Assembly: GCF_040783535.2 (NCBI RefSeq)
Contig: NZ_JBFONW020000001.1
Location: 1,054,001-1,118,000, forward strand
DNA: 64,000 bases
From: Aestuariibius insulae
Lineage (GTDB): Bacteria > Pseudomonadota > Alphaproteobacteria > Rhodobacterales > Rhodobacteraceae
Direction of reading: 5' to 3'
Below the pieces are notes generated by a model. The model saw only the letters and a list, made by a program, of their open reading frames with translations, did not search any database and was not told where the DNA came from. Shown here piece after piece: positions 34,047-43,253 of this stretch. The position numbers and the translations under genes are program-made. The stretch's first letter is position 1; the number at the start of each line of letters is the position of its first letter.

Positions 34047-34673
34047 ATGCAGTTCGACATCGATTGGGCCTTCATTGCCGAGCAGGAAGGCGCCGCGATT
34101 ACAGAGGGTTACATCCCCTCCGACGGCGACGGCCGCGTCGTGGGCCGCTCTGGCGTAACCATCGGCACGGGCTTCGATCTGGGCCAGCACAGCGAGGATG
34201 ACCTTAACCTCATCGCCCCCCGCGGCACCCCCCTCTTCGAGACGCTCCGCCCCTATCTCGGCCTGCGCCGCGACGCCGCCCAGAAGGCGCTAAGTGCCTC
34301 TCCTCTCACGATTTCTTCTGAGGATGCGGACGCAATCGACCAGGCCGTAAAGCGCGAGAAAGCCTCCGAAGTCGCGGCCCGCTTCGACACCGCCATCGCC
34401 CGCATGGGAGAGGCCGGTCACTTCTTTCGGGAGTTGCCGCCCGAAGCGCAGACCGTCATCATGTCCGTCGCGTTCCAATACGGCGATCTCGCCACCCGGA
34501 CCCCGAGTTTCTGGAGCAGTATTCTCATGCAGGACTGGCAAGCCGCCCATGACGAGCTGCGCGATTTCGGCGACCGCTACCCATCCCGCCGCAGACGCGA
34601 GGCCGCCTATCTCGAGCCGCTTCTGGACGGCGATTTCGAAGAAGCCGCCATGTCGGGGGAGGACACGCAATGA
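34047..34673 (+). CDS. Pesticin C-terminal-like muramidase
   Basis: A 208-residue lysozyme-fold protein. The T4-lysozyme/pesticin active-site pattern is visible: Glu in FIAEQEGAAITEGY near residues 11-14, acidic residues in the following loop, and Thr in GVTIGTGFDLGQ near 38-49. The start at 34047 follows CGGAGG; the frame is open upstream to 33858 through the repeat. There is no signal peptide, so secretion would need lysis or a dedicated route. It overlaps by 4 bases a gene for a secreted protein. It could be a phage-derived endolysin, an autolysin or an antibacterial effector. Confidence 0.78.
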   Translation: MQFDIDWAFIAEQEGAAITEGYIPSDGDGRVVGRSGVTIGTGFDLGQHSEDDLNLIAPRGTPLFETLRPYLGLRRDAAQKALSASPLTISSEDADAIDQAVKREKASEVAARFDTAIARMGEAGHFFRELPPEAQTVIMSVAFQYGDLATRTPSFWSSILMQDWQAAHDELRDFGDRYPSRRRREAAYLEPLLDGDFEEAAMSGEDTQ

Positions 34674-35320
34674 GACTGGCCCTGCTCGCCCTGATCCTGC
34701 CTGGTCTGGCCTTGGCCGAACCGGACCGGCTCCGCAATGATCTGCCCTCGGCCATCCCCGACGAGGTGGCCGCGATCGAAACCGGCGTGCCGGCCTTTCC
34801 CACCTGCGGCGACTATCTTGCCGCCTATCCCGAGGTGCGCCGAAGCCCCGCCGTGCAGCCGCAGCGGTTCGTCTCCTGCGAGATCGGCTTCCTGCTTGGC
34901 ATCGGCGAGCCGCTCCAGACCGAGAGGCCAACCGCCTGCAGGGTCCTCGACGGATCGATCCAGAACATGGACCTGCGCAGCTTTCCCAACGGCTCCGCGC
35001 CCCGGCTGCCCCAGGGGACCGATCCGGTCACGCTCGATAAGCTCTACGATGTGGACTGGACCGTCTTCTGCTCGGCGGCGATGGCCCGGGACCAGTTCTG
35101 GGTCATCAGCATCGCGCCCCTTGCCGTGGGAGACTGGACCGACGACGGCAAGCCTGATGCGCTCGTGGTCTATGAAGAACAAGCGCGCGACGGCAGCTTT
35201 TATGACGTTTATGCGCTGGTCCTGACCGGGCTCGAAGGAGAGGCGGTCACCGCCCTGCCGCTCTGCGTCTTCCTGCCGGGAGAGGATGACGGCGTCGGCG
35301 ATGCCTGCGATCCGGACTAG
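34670..35320 (+). CDS. Secreted hypothetical protein coupled to the muramidase
   Basis: A 216-residue protein with a Sec signal peptide (MRLALLALILPGLALA, cut before EPDRL). The mature part has about seven Cys (FPTCGDY, VSCEIGF, TACRVL, VFCSAA, PLCVF, DACDPD), consistent with a periplasmic disulfide-bonded domain. Its start overlaps the muramidase stop (ATGA), so expression is coupled. I do not recognise a family. A periplasmic partner or inhibitor of the muramidase is a possible role. Its stop shares CTAG with the convergent hydrolase gene. Confidence 0.8.
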   Translation: MRLALLALILPGLALAEPDRLRNDLPSAIPDEVAAIETGVPAFPTCGDYLAAYPEVRRSPAVQPQRFVSCEIGFLLGIGEPLQTERPTACRVLDGSIQNMDLRSFPNGSAPRLPQGTDPVTLDKLYDVDWTVFCSAAMARDQFWVISIAPLAVGDWTDDGKPDALVVYEEQARDGSFYDVYALVLTGLEGEAVTALPLCVFLPGEDDGVGDACDPD

Positions 35321-36039
35321 GTCGTCAGAAATGCCCGAAGTGCGGCTTCGACCTCCCGGGGCTTGTCCGCATGCAGCCAGTGGCCTGCCCCATCGACAGT
35401 TTCGATCCGGGCCGCGCGGAAAAGCGTTCTGATCCGATCCTCATGCCCATGCTCGACATAGGCCGACTTCCCACCACGCAGGAAAAGAGCAGGCCCTTCG
35501 TAACGTCCGGCCAGATCGGGAAACCCGAGGATCTTCGGCATCTCATCGGCCAGCACGTCGAGATTGAGTCGCCATCGCCGCTCCTCCACATCCAGGCTTT
35601 GCAGCAGAAAGGCCGCCGTTCCCGCATCTAGCCCGTCCAGCGTCACCTCCGATCGCCGCGTGATCCCGCTCAGATCGGCCCGCCGCATCGCCTCGAGCGG
35701 ACCCATCTGGGAATGGCTGTAAGACGTCGGCGCGATATCGAGCACCGCAAGGCTCTCGACCAGCTCGGGCCGGGTCAGCGCCAGAGCTATCACCGCCTTG
35801 CCGCCCATGGAATGCCCGACAAAATGAGCCGGGCCAAGCTCCGCCAGATCGCCCGCAAGATCCTCGTAGCTATGGGTGGGGTAGTTCGGGCTGCTCCCAT
35901 GATTGCGCATATCCGGCGTGACGACCTCAAAGCTGTCCGCCAGACGCTTGGCGATCACACCCCAGTTGCGGCCCGACCCGAAAAGGCCATGGGCGATGAC
36001 GACGCGGGGTCCTGTGCCTTGGCTTGTCGTGTTGAGCAT
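35317..36039 (-). CDS. Alpha/beta-fold hydrolase (YbfF-like)
   Basis: A 240-residue alpha/beta hydrolase. The oxyanion region is AHGLFGSGRNWG, the nucleophile elbow GHSMGGKAV near residues 75-83, the acid Asp near 200 and the catalytic His in DGAGHWLHADKP close to the end. The length and motifs fit the YbfF/acyl-CoA thioesterase-esterase group. Divergent from the gene at 36074. The substrate is unknown. Confidence 0.88.
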   Translation of the reverse strand: MLNTTSQGTGPRVVIAHGLFGSGRNWGVIAKRLADSFEVVTPDMRNHGSSPNYPTHSYEDLAGDLAELGPAHFVGHSMGGKAVIALALTRPELVESLAVLDIAPTSYSHSQMGPLEAMRRADLSGITRRSEVTLDGLDAGTAAFLLQSLDVEERRWRLNLDVLADEMPKILGFPDLAGRYEGPALFLRGGKSAYVEHGHEDRIRTLFRAARIETVDGAGHWLHADKPREVEAALRAFLTT

Positions 36040-36073
36040 TGTCGGCTCCTTTTGCGCGGCCTAAGAGGCTGTC

Positions 36074-36448
36074 ATGACACAAGATGCGCGCGTGGACGAG
36101 ATGGCGGCTGAGCTGCAGCGGATGATGGTGGAGCGGCTGGCGCTTCCGAACGTGCCGTTCGAGCGGCAGGTCGCCAAGGCCGGGCGTCTGCTGCCCCGGC
36201 GCCAGCGCCGCAACGCAGCCCGTCTGATCGAGGCCCGGTCCTTCGGCGGCCATCCCAAACTGGCGCGCCAGATCGATTTGCGGTCGCTCGAGGGGATCTA
36301 TCGCGACATGCGGACCTTTCTCGAACAGACCGAACCGGGAGAGTTGCGCTGGACCCGGCGGATCAATCTGGCCGCTGCCATCGCGTTCAATATTCTGGTC
36401 GTGGGGATCCTGATCGTACTCGCCCTCGTCTGGACCGGCACGGTCTAG
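36074..36448 (+). CDS. Hypothetical membrane-anchored protein
   Basis: A 124-residue protein: a charged helical part (residues 1-95, rich in Arg and Glu) followed by a single C-terminal membrane segment (LAAAIAFNILVVGILIVLALVW). Such tail-anchored topology leaves the N-terminal part in the cytoplasm. AGAGG is six bases before the ATG. I do not recognise a family. Confidence 0.75.
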   Translation: MTQDARVDEMAAELQRMMVERLALPNVPFERQVAKAGRLLPRRQRRNAARLIEARSFGGHPKLARQIDLRSLEGIYRDMRTFLEQTEPGELRWTRRINLAAAIAFNILVVGILIVLALVWTGTV

Positions 36449-36513
36449 GAGCGGCGAGCCAGAGGTCCCGGCTCAAGGCCGAGACACGTCTGTTCATTGG
36501 ATCAGTGGGTTGT

Positions 36514-37809
36514 CTAGAGGTTCGGATAGATCGGGAACTTCGCGCAAAGCGCCTCGACCTCGGATTTCACCTTCTCCTCGACCTCGGCATTGCCATCCGC
36601 GCCATGGGCTGCAAGGCCGTCCACGACCTCGACGATCCAACGCGCGATCTGGCGGAACTCCTCTTCGGCAAAGCCGCGCGTCGTCCCCGCAGGCGATCCC
36701 AGACGGATCCCCGACGTGACCATCGGCTTTTCGGAATCGAACGGAATGCCGTTCTTGTTGCAGGTGATATGCGCCCGGCCCAGCGACTCTTCGGTCGCGT
36801 TGCCCTTGACCGACTTCGGCCGCAGATCGACCAGCATCACATGGCAATCGGTCCCGCCCGTCACGATATCGAGCCCGCCTTTCATCAACTCATCCGCCAG
36901 CGCCTGCGCGTTGCGGATCACCTGCTCCTGATAAAGCTTGAACCCCGGCTCCAGCGCCTCCTTGAAAGCGACCGCCTTGGCGGCGATCACATGCATCAGC
37001 GGGCCGCCCTGAATACCGGGGAAGATCGCCGAATTCACCTTCTTGGCATTCGCCTTGTCATTGGTCAGGATCATCCCGCCGCGCGGGCCGCGCAGGGTCT
37101 TGTGGGTGGTTGTCGTCACCACATGGGCATGGGGGAATGGCGAGGGATAAACCCCCGCCGCGATCAGACCTGCGAAATGCGCCACATCGGCCAGAACGAT
37201 GGCATCCACGCTATCGGCAATCTCGCGGATCCGCGCAAAGTCGATATGGCGCGGAATGGCAGATCCGCCCGCGATGATCATCTTGGGCTTATGCTCCGCC
37301 GCAAGCTCCGCCATCTGGTCGTAATCGATCAGGTTGTCCTGCTGGCGCACGCCGTATTGCACCGCGTTGAACCATTTGCCCGACTGGTTGGGCTTGGCCC
37401 CATGCGTCAGATGCCCGCCCGCATCAAGACTCATGCCGAGGATCGTGTCGCCCGGCTGCAAGAGCGCGGTAAAGACCCCCTGATTGGCCTGACTGCCCGA
37501 ATTGGGCTGCACATTCGCAAAGTCGCAGCCGAAGAGCTCTTTCGCCCGCTCGATCGCAAGATTTTCCGCGATATCCACATACTGGCACCCGCCATAGTAG
37601 CGGCGGCCCGGATAGCCCTCGGCGTATTTGTTCGTCATCACGCCGCCCTGCGCCTCCATCACGGCGGCCGAGACAATGTTTTCGGATGCGATCAGCTCGA
37701 TCTCGCTGCGCTGGCGCGTCAGCTCCATCCGCGTGGCAGCGGCGATGTCGGGATCGCGCGTGCCCAGACCTTCGGTGAAGAACCCGTCGTCACGGTGGGG
37801 GGCGTTCAT
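36514..37809 (-). CDS. glyA: Serine hydroxymethyltransferase
   Basis: A 431-residue PLP enzyme of normal length. The PLP lysine is in VTTTTHKTLRGPRGG (near residue 233), with family motifs ASENIVSAAVMEAQG and YAEGYPGRRYYGG near the N-terminus. It interconverts serine plus tetrahydrofolate with glycine plus 5,10-methylene-THF in the cytoplasm. With the two N-methylglycine dehydrogenases in the window it could turn betaine-derived glycine and C1 units into serine. It is a single gene, divergent from nadK. I found no glycine riboswitch upstream. Confidence 0.97.
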   Translation of the reverse strand: MNAPHRDDGFFTEGLGTRDPDIAAATRMELTRQRSEIELIASENIVSAAVMEAQGGVMTNKYAEGYPGRRYYGGCQYVDIAENLAIERAKELFGCDFANVQPNSGSQANQGVFTALLQPGDTILGMSLDAGGHLTHGAKPNQSGKWFNAVQYGVRQQDNLIDYDQMAELAAEHKPKMIIAGGSAIPRHIDFARIREIADSVDAIVLADVAHFAGLIAAGVYPSPFPHAHVVTTTTHKTLRGPRGGMILTNDKANAKKVNSAIFPGIQGGPLMHVIAAKAVAFKEALEPGFKLYQEQVIRNAQALADELMKGGLDIVTGGTDCHVMLVDLRPKSVKGNATEESLGRAHITCNKNGIPFDSEKPMVTSGIRLGSPAGTTRGFAEEEFRQIARWIVEVVDGLAAHGADGNAEVEEKVKSEVEALCAKFPIYPNL

Positions 37810-37968
37810 GGTCTCTCTCCTTCAGGCAGGGCAGCGTTGGCGCGTCTTTAGCGGATCAAGCATAGCACGAAAAGGCGGCAAACGGGCGCGAGGCCGATTA
37901 ATCGGTCCGCTTGCCTTTCCCCATGGCGCAGGCAAGAGTTGCCCCGAACGACCCGGCAGGAGGGCCAG

Positions 37969-38736
37969 ATGGCCGGACCCAAGATCGCGTTTCTGGCCAG
38001 CGAGGTGGATCTCGCCCAGGAAGCGCTCAAGCGCCTAAGCGACCGCCACGGCTCTGTCCCCCCCGAAGAGGCCGATCTGATCGTCGCGCTTGGCGGTGAC
38101 GGCTTCATGCTGCAAACGCTTCATGCGACCCAGGACATGCCCGCTGCGGTCTATGGAATGAACCGCGGCACCGTCGGGTTCCTGATGAACGAATACAGCG
38201 AGGACGATCTCATCGACCGCCTCGCCGCCGCCGAAGAGGCGGTGATCCATCCGCTCTCCATGGTGGCCGAAACTGTCGGCGGTATGCGCTGCGAGGCCCT
38301 GTCGATCAACGAGGTGAGCCTGCTGCGCTCGGGTCCCCAGGCGGCCAAGCTCCGGATCCTCGTCGATGGGCGAGAGCGGATGTCAGAGCTGGTCTGCGAC
38401 GGCGCGCTGGTCGCCACTCCTGCCGGATCGACCGCCTACAACAATTCGGCCCACGGCCCCATCCTACCCATCGGCGCGGACGTGCTCGCCCTTACCGCCA
38501 TGGCCGCCTTCCGTCCCCGCCGCTGGCGCGGCGCGCTCTTGCCGATGAGTGCGGTCGTCCGGTTCGAGGTGCTCTCTCCCGAAAAGCGTCCCGTCATGGC
38601 CGATGCCGACAGCCGTCGCTCGGTCCGAGATGTCGCTTGGGCCGAGATCCGCAGCGATCCGTCCATCGCGCACCGCCTGCTCTTCGATCCCGGCCATGGG
38701 CTCGAGGAACGGCTCATCCGCGAGCAATTCACGTAA
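37969..38736 (+). CDS. nadK: NAD kinase
   Basis: A 255-residue NAD kinase. GGDGFML at residues 42-48 is the catalytic diacylglycerol/NAD-kinase motif, NEVSLLR is the NE/D motif and GSTAYNNSAHGPI the phosphate/NAD-binding segment. The start at 37969 is preceded by CAGGAGGG. It phosphorylates NAD to NADP in the cytoplasm. It is convergent with panB, two bases between stops. Confidence 0.95.
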   Translation: MAGPKIAFLASEVDLAQEALKRLSDRHGSVPPEEADLIVALGGDGFMLQTLHATQDMPAAVYGMNRGTVGFLMNEYSEDDLIDRLAAAEEAVIHPLSMVAETVGGMRCEALSINEVSLLRSGPQAAKLRILVDGRERMSELVCDGALVATPAGSTAYNNSAHGPILPIGADVLALTAMAAFRPRRWRGALLPMSAVVRFEVLSPEKRPVMADADSRRSVRDVAWAEIRSDPSIAHRLLFDPGHGLEERLIREQFT

Positions 38737-38738
38737 GA

Positions 38739-39548
38739 TCAGCGGTAGACCTGATCCTCGCCGGGAAAATCGCGCGACTTCACCTCGTCCGCATAGCTGC
38801 GCACCGCCTCTTCGATCATCGGCCCTAGCGAGCCGTAAACCTTGACGAATTTCGGCACCCAGTCGCTTAGCCCCAGCATGTCCTCCAGCACGAGGATCTG
38901 CCCGTCACAGGCTGCCGACGCCCCGATCCCGATGGTCGGGATCGAGATCTCCTCGGTGATTTTCCGCGCCAGCGGCTCCACCACGCCCTCCAGAACCGAC
39001 GCGAAGGCACCCGCTTCCTCGACCGCCTTGGCATCCGCAATCAGATCGGGCCAGGTGTCTTCATCGCGGCCTTGCGTCTTGAAGCCCCCCATCACATGGG
39101 TCGATTGGGGCGTCAGCCCGGTATGGCCCATGACCGGAATGCCCCGCTCGGTCAGGAAACGGATTGTCTCGGCCATCGACTGCCCGCCCTCCAGCTTGAC
39201 CGCGCCGCATTGCGTTTCCTTCATGATCCGCGCGGCGTTGCGAAAGGCGACCTCCGGGCTTTCCTCGTAGCTGCCGAACGGCATGTCGACGACGATCAGC
39301 GCCCGCTTGGTGCCGCGCACCACCGCCTGACCGTGCACGATCATCAGTTCCATCGACACGCCCAGCGTGTTCTCCATCCCGTGCATCACCATCCCGAGGC
39401 TGTCGCCCACAAGGATGAAATCGGCATGCTGCTCCACGATGGCGGCGGTATGCGCGTGATAGGATGTCAGCGATACGATCGGCTCTTTGCCCTTGCGCGC
39501 AGCGATTTCCGGCGCGGTGATCCGGCGGATCTTGGTCTGTTTGCTCAT
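38739..39548 (-). CDS. panB: Ketopantoate hydroxymethyltransferase
   Basis: A 269-residue PanB protein. Motifs seen are VSLTSYHAHTAAIVEQHADFILVGDSLGMVMHG and VVVDMPFGSYEESPE, with metal-binding Asp residues in these segments. It makes ketopantoate from ketoisovalerate and 5,10-methylene-THF in pantothenate synthesis. It overlaps panC by 4 bases as the second gene of panCB. Confidence 0.96.
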   Translation of the reverse strand: MSKQTKIRRITAPEIAARKGKEPIVSLTSYHAHTAAIVEQHADFILVGDSLGMVMHGMENTLGVSMELMIVHGQAVVRGTKRALIVVDMPFGSYEESPEVAFRNAARIMKETQCGAVKLEGGQSMAETIRFLTERGIPVMGHTGLTPQSTHVMGGFKTQGRDEDTWPDLIADAKAVEEAGAFASVLEGVVEPLARKITEEISIPTIGIGASAACDGQILVLEDMLGLSDWVPKFVKVYGSLGPMIEEAVRSYADEVKSRDFPGEDQVYR

Positions 39549-40390
39549 GGAGCGATCTCCCTCTGGTCGATCAGTAATACACCGCCGAACTCGGCCGAGA
39601 CCAGCAAAGCGGCCCGCCGCGTAAGCGGCCCCTGCGCCCGCTCCAGCGTGTCGGTCCAGACGATATCGACGGCCCTCAGGCTCGCGCGCGGCTCGCCATT
39701 GATGGTCCCGCGCAGCAGGCTCTCGATTTCCGAAACGGTCGCCTTCTTGCGCGCCGCCGCCTCCGCCTTGTCGAGCGCTTGGGACAGTACGATCGCCGCC
39801 GCCCGGTCATCGGGCCCGAGGCGCTGATTGCGCGAGGACATAGCGAGCCCGTCCGCCTCGCGCTTGGTGGGCACGCCGATGATCCGCACCGGCATATGCA
39901 GATCACGCACCATCCGCTTGATCACCTGAAGCTGCTGCCAATCCTTCTCGCCGAAATAGGCCGCGTCGGGCTGCGCGATATTCAGCAGCTTCGTCACCAC
40001 CGTCGCCACGCCGCGAAAATGCCCGGGGCGGACCTTGCCGTGCAGCATATTGGCCAGCCGCGTCGTCTCCACGATGGTCTCATCGCCCTTGGGATACATC
40101 TCATCCACCGACGGCATGAAGACCGCATCGACGCCCGCATCCTCGAACTTGCCCAGATCCCCTGCATCGTCGCGCGGATAGCTCTCAAGGTCCTTGGGAT
40201 CGCCGAACTGCGTGGGATTGACGAAGATCGTCGTCACAACCCGCGCGGTCTGAGCCTTCGCCGCCGCCACAAGCGCCAGATGCCCCTCATGCAGCGCCCC
40301 CATCGTCGTCACCAGCCCAACCGTCTCCCCCGCCACCCGGAACGGAGCAATCTGCCGCCGAAAATCGGCAATCTTCGTGCAAACCTTCAA
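39545..40390 (-). CDS. panC: Pantothenate synthetase
   Basis: A 281-residue PanC. The ATP-binding motif VTTMGALHEGHLALV lies near residues 28-42, with FGEKDWQQLQVI and the KMSKS-like region MSSRNQRL. It joins pantoate and beta-alanine using ATP. First gene of panCB; its promoter should lie in the 266-base divergent gap before 40657. Confidence 0.96.
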   Translation of the reverse strand: MKVCTKIADFRRQIAPFRVAGETVGLVTTMGALHEGHLALVAAAKAQTARVVTTIFVNPTQFGDPKDLESYPRDDAGDLGKFEDAGVDAVFMPSVDEMYPKGDETIVETTRLANMLHGKVRPGHFRGVATVVTKLLNIAQPDAAYFGEKDWQQLQVIKRMVRDLHMPVRIIGVPTKREADGLAMSSRNQRLGPDDRAAAIVLSQALDKAEAAARKKATVSEIESLLRGTINGEPRASLRAVDIVWTDTLERAQGPLTRRAALLVSAEFGGVLLIDQREIAP

Positions 40391-40656
40391 AGGGGAAAGC
40401 CTCCGGACAGTCTCGGTTTTTCAAGGCATAAAGAGCCCTCTACCGACGGGCAAGCCGATGAGTAAGGAAGCGCGTAACGCAGCCCCCAAGGCTGCCGCCC
40501 CTGCGTGAACAATCGGGGAAAGCATGCATCAAGCCCCATACACCCCTCTTCCTTGGTACCGATAGTCGCATCCGCGCCCCATAGCGTCGGACGGCGCTTG
40601 CGAAAGCCTGCCCCGGATCGATACGCTCTGCGTCAATTCGGGGACGGGAGAGTGAT

Positions 40657-43143
40657 GTGAAGACCCATGTGAAAGCGCTTGTCGTCGGCGGCGGGGCCGT
40701 CGGGACCTCCATCGCCTATCATCTCGCTAAGGCCGGTTGGGAGACGATGCTGCTCGAACGGGACGAGCTGACCTCGGGCTCCACCTGGCACGCGGCGGGC
40801 CTGCTGCCCTATTTCAACATGAGCTACGCCTCGACCCATATCCACGACTACTCGATCAAGTTCTACAAAACCCTCGAAGAGGAAACCGGCCTCAATCCCG
40901 GCTTCTCGGTCGTCGGCAACCTGCGTATGGCCCAAAGCCGGGAGCGGATGGACGAATACATGCTCTATGCCACCACGGCCGAGAATGTGGACGTCCCCTA
41001 CGAATGGATGAGCCCCGACCAAATCAAGGAGCGCTATCCGCTCGTGCGCACCGACGATCTGGTCGGCGCGATCTTCCACCCCACCGATGGCTACATCAAC
41101 CCCGCCGATGTCACGATGGCCATGGCCAAGGGCGCACGCCAATACGGCGCCGTGATCGAGCGCAAGTGGCAGGTCGATGGCTACGAATGGACCGGCGATC
41201 ACTGGGACGTCACTGTCACCAAGATGACCGAAAAGGGCGGCAATCTGGTGCCCACGGACGAGCAGCAGGTCATCCACGCCGAACATGTCGTCACCGCCAC
41301 CGGCAACCATGCCCAGCGCACCGCCCGCCTCCTTGGGATCAAGACGCCTGCCGTCCCGGTCGAGCATCAGTATATCGTCACCGAACCCGATCCCGCCCTC
41401 GTCGAATGGCGCAAGCAGAACGGCGAACATCCCGTCCTGCGCGATGTCGATGCCCGCTGGTATGTCCGCGAGGAACGCGGCGGCTGGATCCTCGGCCCTT
41501 ACGAGGACGGCGCGCCGCACCGTTTCCGCTTTGACGTCCCGGACAGCTTCCGCGCCGATCTCTTCCCGCTCAATCTCGAACGGATCGAGCAGGAATATAT
41601 GGATTTCATCCACCGCATTCCCTCAACCGAGGAAGTGGGGCTCAAGGACGATTTCAACGGCCCGATCTGCTACACCCCTGACGGCAATCCCCTTCTGGGT
41701 CCCGCGCCGGGCCTCCGCAACATGTGGCTGGCTGAAGGTTTCTCCTTCGGGATCACCGCCGCGGGCGGGGCAGGACACTACCTCGCGCAGGTCATGACGG
41801 CAGGCGAGGCCGAGATCGACATGGCCAGCCTCGATCCCAAGCGCTACGGCGACTGGATGACCTCCGAATATGCGGTTCAAAAGAACGAGGAGACCTATCC
41901 TTTCCTCCTCAAGCTGCACTGGCCCGACGAGGAACGCCCGGCGGCCCGCCCGCTTCGGACCGCGCCCTGCTATGATCGGATGAAGGCGCACGGCGCCCAA
42001 TTCGGTCAGGTCAATGGCTGGGAACGGCCCAACTACTTCGCCCCTAAGGGCTTTGACGACATGGCCGCCAGCAGCTTCCGCCGTGGCGGCTGGTGGCAAT
42101 ACGCCAAAGCCGAGGCCGAGGCGATCCGCAGCGGCGTCGGCCTGATCGACGCGACCGCCTTCGCCAAGCACCGCCTGACCGGTCCCGGCGCCACAGCCTT
42201 TCTCGACTGGTTCACAACCAACAAGCTGCCCAAGGTGGGCCGCATCAATCTGACCTATGCGCTGGGCCCTGCGGGCACGACGCATGCCGAATACACGATC
42301 GTCCGGCAGGCCGAAAACGACTATTACCTCGTCTCCGCCGGGGGCTGGCACGCCTATGACGAGGATTTTCTCTACAAGGCAATCGAGGACAAAGAGCCCG
42401 AGTTCGGCCGCATCAACGAAGAGGACGTGACGACCCAGTGGGGCGTCTTCGCCATCGCCGGTCCCAAATCCCGCGCCGTCCTGGCCGAGCTGATCAACGA
42501 TCCCAACCCGGACACCGCGCTGTCAAACAAGCGCTTCCCGTGGCTTTCGATGCGCAACATCGAGCTCGGCATGGTCCCCGTCAAAGCCATCCGCGTCGCC
42601 TATACCGGAGAGCTGGGCTGGGAGCTGCACCACCCGATCGAAATGCAGAACCATCTCTTCGATCTGCTCATGACGGCGGGCGAAAAGCACGGGCTCAAGC
42701 TGGTCGGTGCCCGCGCCCAGAACTGGCTGAGGCAGGAGAAATCCTACCGCGCCTTCGGCACCGAACTGGGCCGCGATGCCACCCCTCTAGAGGCAGGTCT
42801 CGACCGCTTTGTCGACCTCGGCAAAGACTTCCACGGCAAAGCCGCGATGGAGCAAACGGGCCTCCGCTTCAAATGCGTCACCCTGCTGGTGGACGGCCCG
42901 GACGATGCCGATCCCTGGGGTCGTGAGGCGATCTACCTGAACGGAGAGCGGGTGGGCCGCTGCACCTCGGGCGGCTATTCCGCCCATTTCGGCGAGTCCA
43001 TCGCGATGGGCTATGTCCGCCCCGATCTGGCCGAATCGGGTCAGGCGCTCGAGGTGAAGATGTTCGACCGTCTCTGGCCCGCCACCGTGACTGAAGACAG
43101 CCCTTATGACCCCCGGAATGAGCGGATTCGTGTGGATAACTGA
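40657..43143 (+). CDS. Dimethylglycine dehydrogenase-like flavoprotein (DAO + GcvT), paralogue
   Basis: An 828-residue flavoprotein with the same domain order as the gene at 12057: FAD/DAO domain (KALVVGGGAVGTSIAYHLAKAG, LTSGSTWHAAGLL), FAO_M linker, GcvT folate-binding domain and GcvT C-terminal barrel. It starts with GTG at 40657 after GGGAGAG. Sequence differs clearly between the paralogues, so different N-methyl substrates (dimethylglycine versus sarcosine, or methylated amines) are likely. The products would be glycine-side compounds and methylene-THF, usable by GlyA 3 kb away. Divergent from panC. Confidence 0.88.
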   Translation: MKTHVKALVVGGGAVGTSIAYHLAKAGWETMLLERDELTSGSTWHAAGLLPYFNMSYASTHIHDYSIKFYKTLEEETGLNPGFSVVGNLRMAQSRERMDEYMLYATTAENVDVPYEWMSPDQIKERYPLVRTDDLVGAIFHPTDGYINPADVTMAMAKGARQYGAVIERKWQVDGYEWTGDHWDVTVTKMTEKGGNLVPTDEQQVIHAEHVVTATGNHAQRTARLLGIKTPAVPVEHQYIVTEPDPALVEWRKQNGEHPVLRDVDARWYVREERGGWILGPYEDGAPHRFRFDVPDSFRADLFPLNLERIEQEYMDFIHRIPSTEEVGLKDDFNGPICYTPDGNPLLGPAPGLRNMWLAEGFSFGITAAGGAGHYLAQVMTAGEAEIDMASLDPKRYGDWMTSEYAVQKNEETYPFLLKLHWPDEERPAARPLRTAPCYDRMKAHGAQFGQVNGWERPNYFAPKGFDDMAASSFRRGGWWQYAKAEAEAIRSGVGLIDATAFAKHRLTGPGATAFLDWFTTNKLPKVGRINLTYALGPAGTTHAEYTIVRQAENDYYLVSAGGWHAYDEDFLYKAIEDKEPEFGRINEEDVTTQWGVFAIAGPKSRAVLAELINDPNPDTALSNKRFPWLSMRNIELGMVPVKAIRVAYTGELGWELHHPIEMQNHLFDLLMTAGEKHGLKLVGARAQNWLRQEKSYRAFGTELGRDATPLEAGLDRFVDLGKDFHGKAAMEQTGLRFKCVTLLVDGPDDADPWGREAIYLNGERVGRCTSGGYSAHFGESIAMGYVRPDLAESGQALEVKMFDRLWPATVTEDSPYDPRNERIRVDN

Positions 43144-43253
43144 ATCTTGCCGCGCCCCTGCCGCAATTCGGACATGACTCGCGCCGTCTGACCATGATCC
43201 TGCCGCAGTGCTATGCAGCATTGTTTCGGTAGGGGACTTAGAAGGGCGCGGTC

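Noticed and set aside
40391..40656. Glycine riboswitch before the dehydrogenase gene
   Set aside because: The characteristic paired aptamer sequences were not found, and nothing similar is upstream of glyA.
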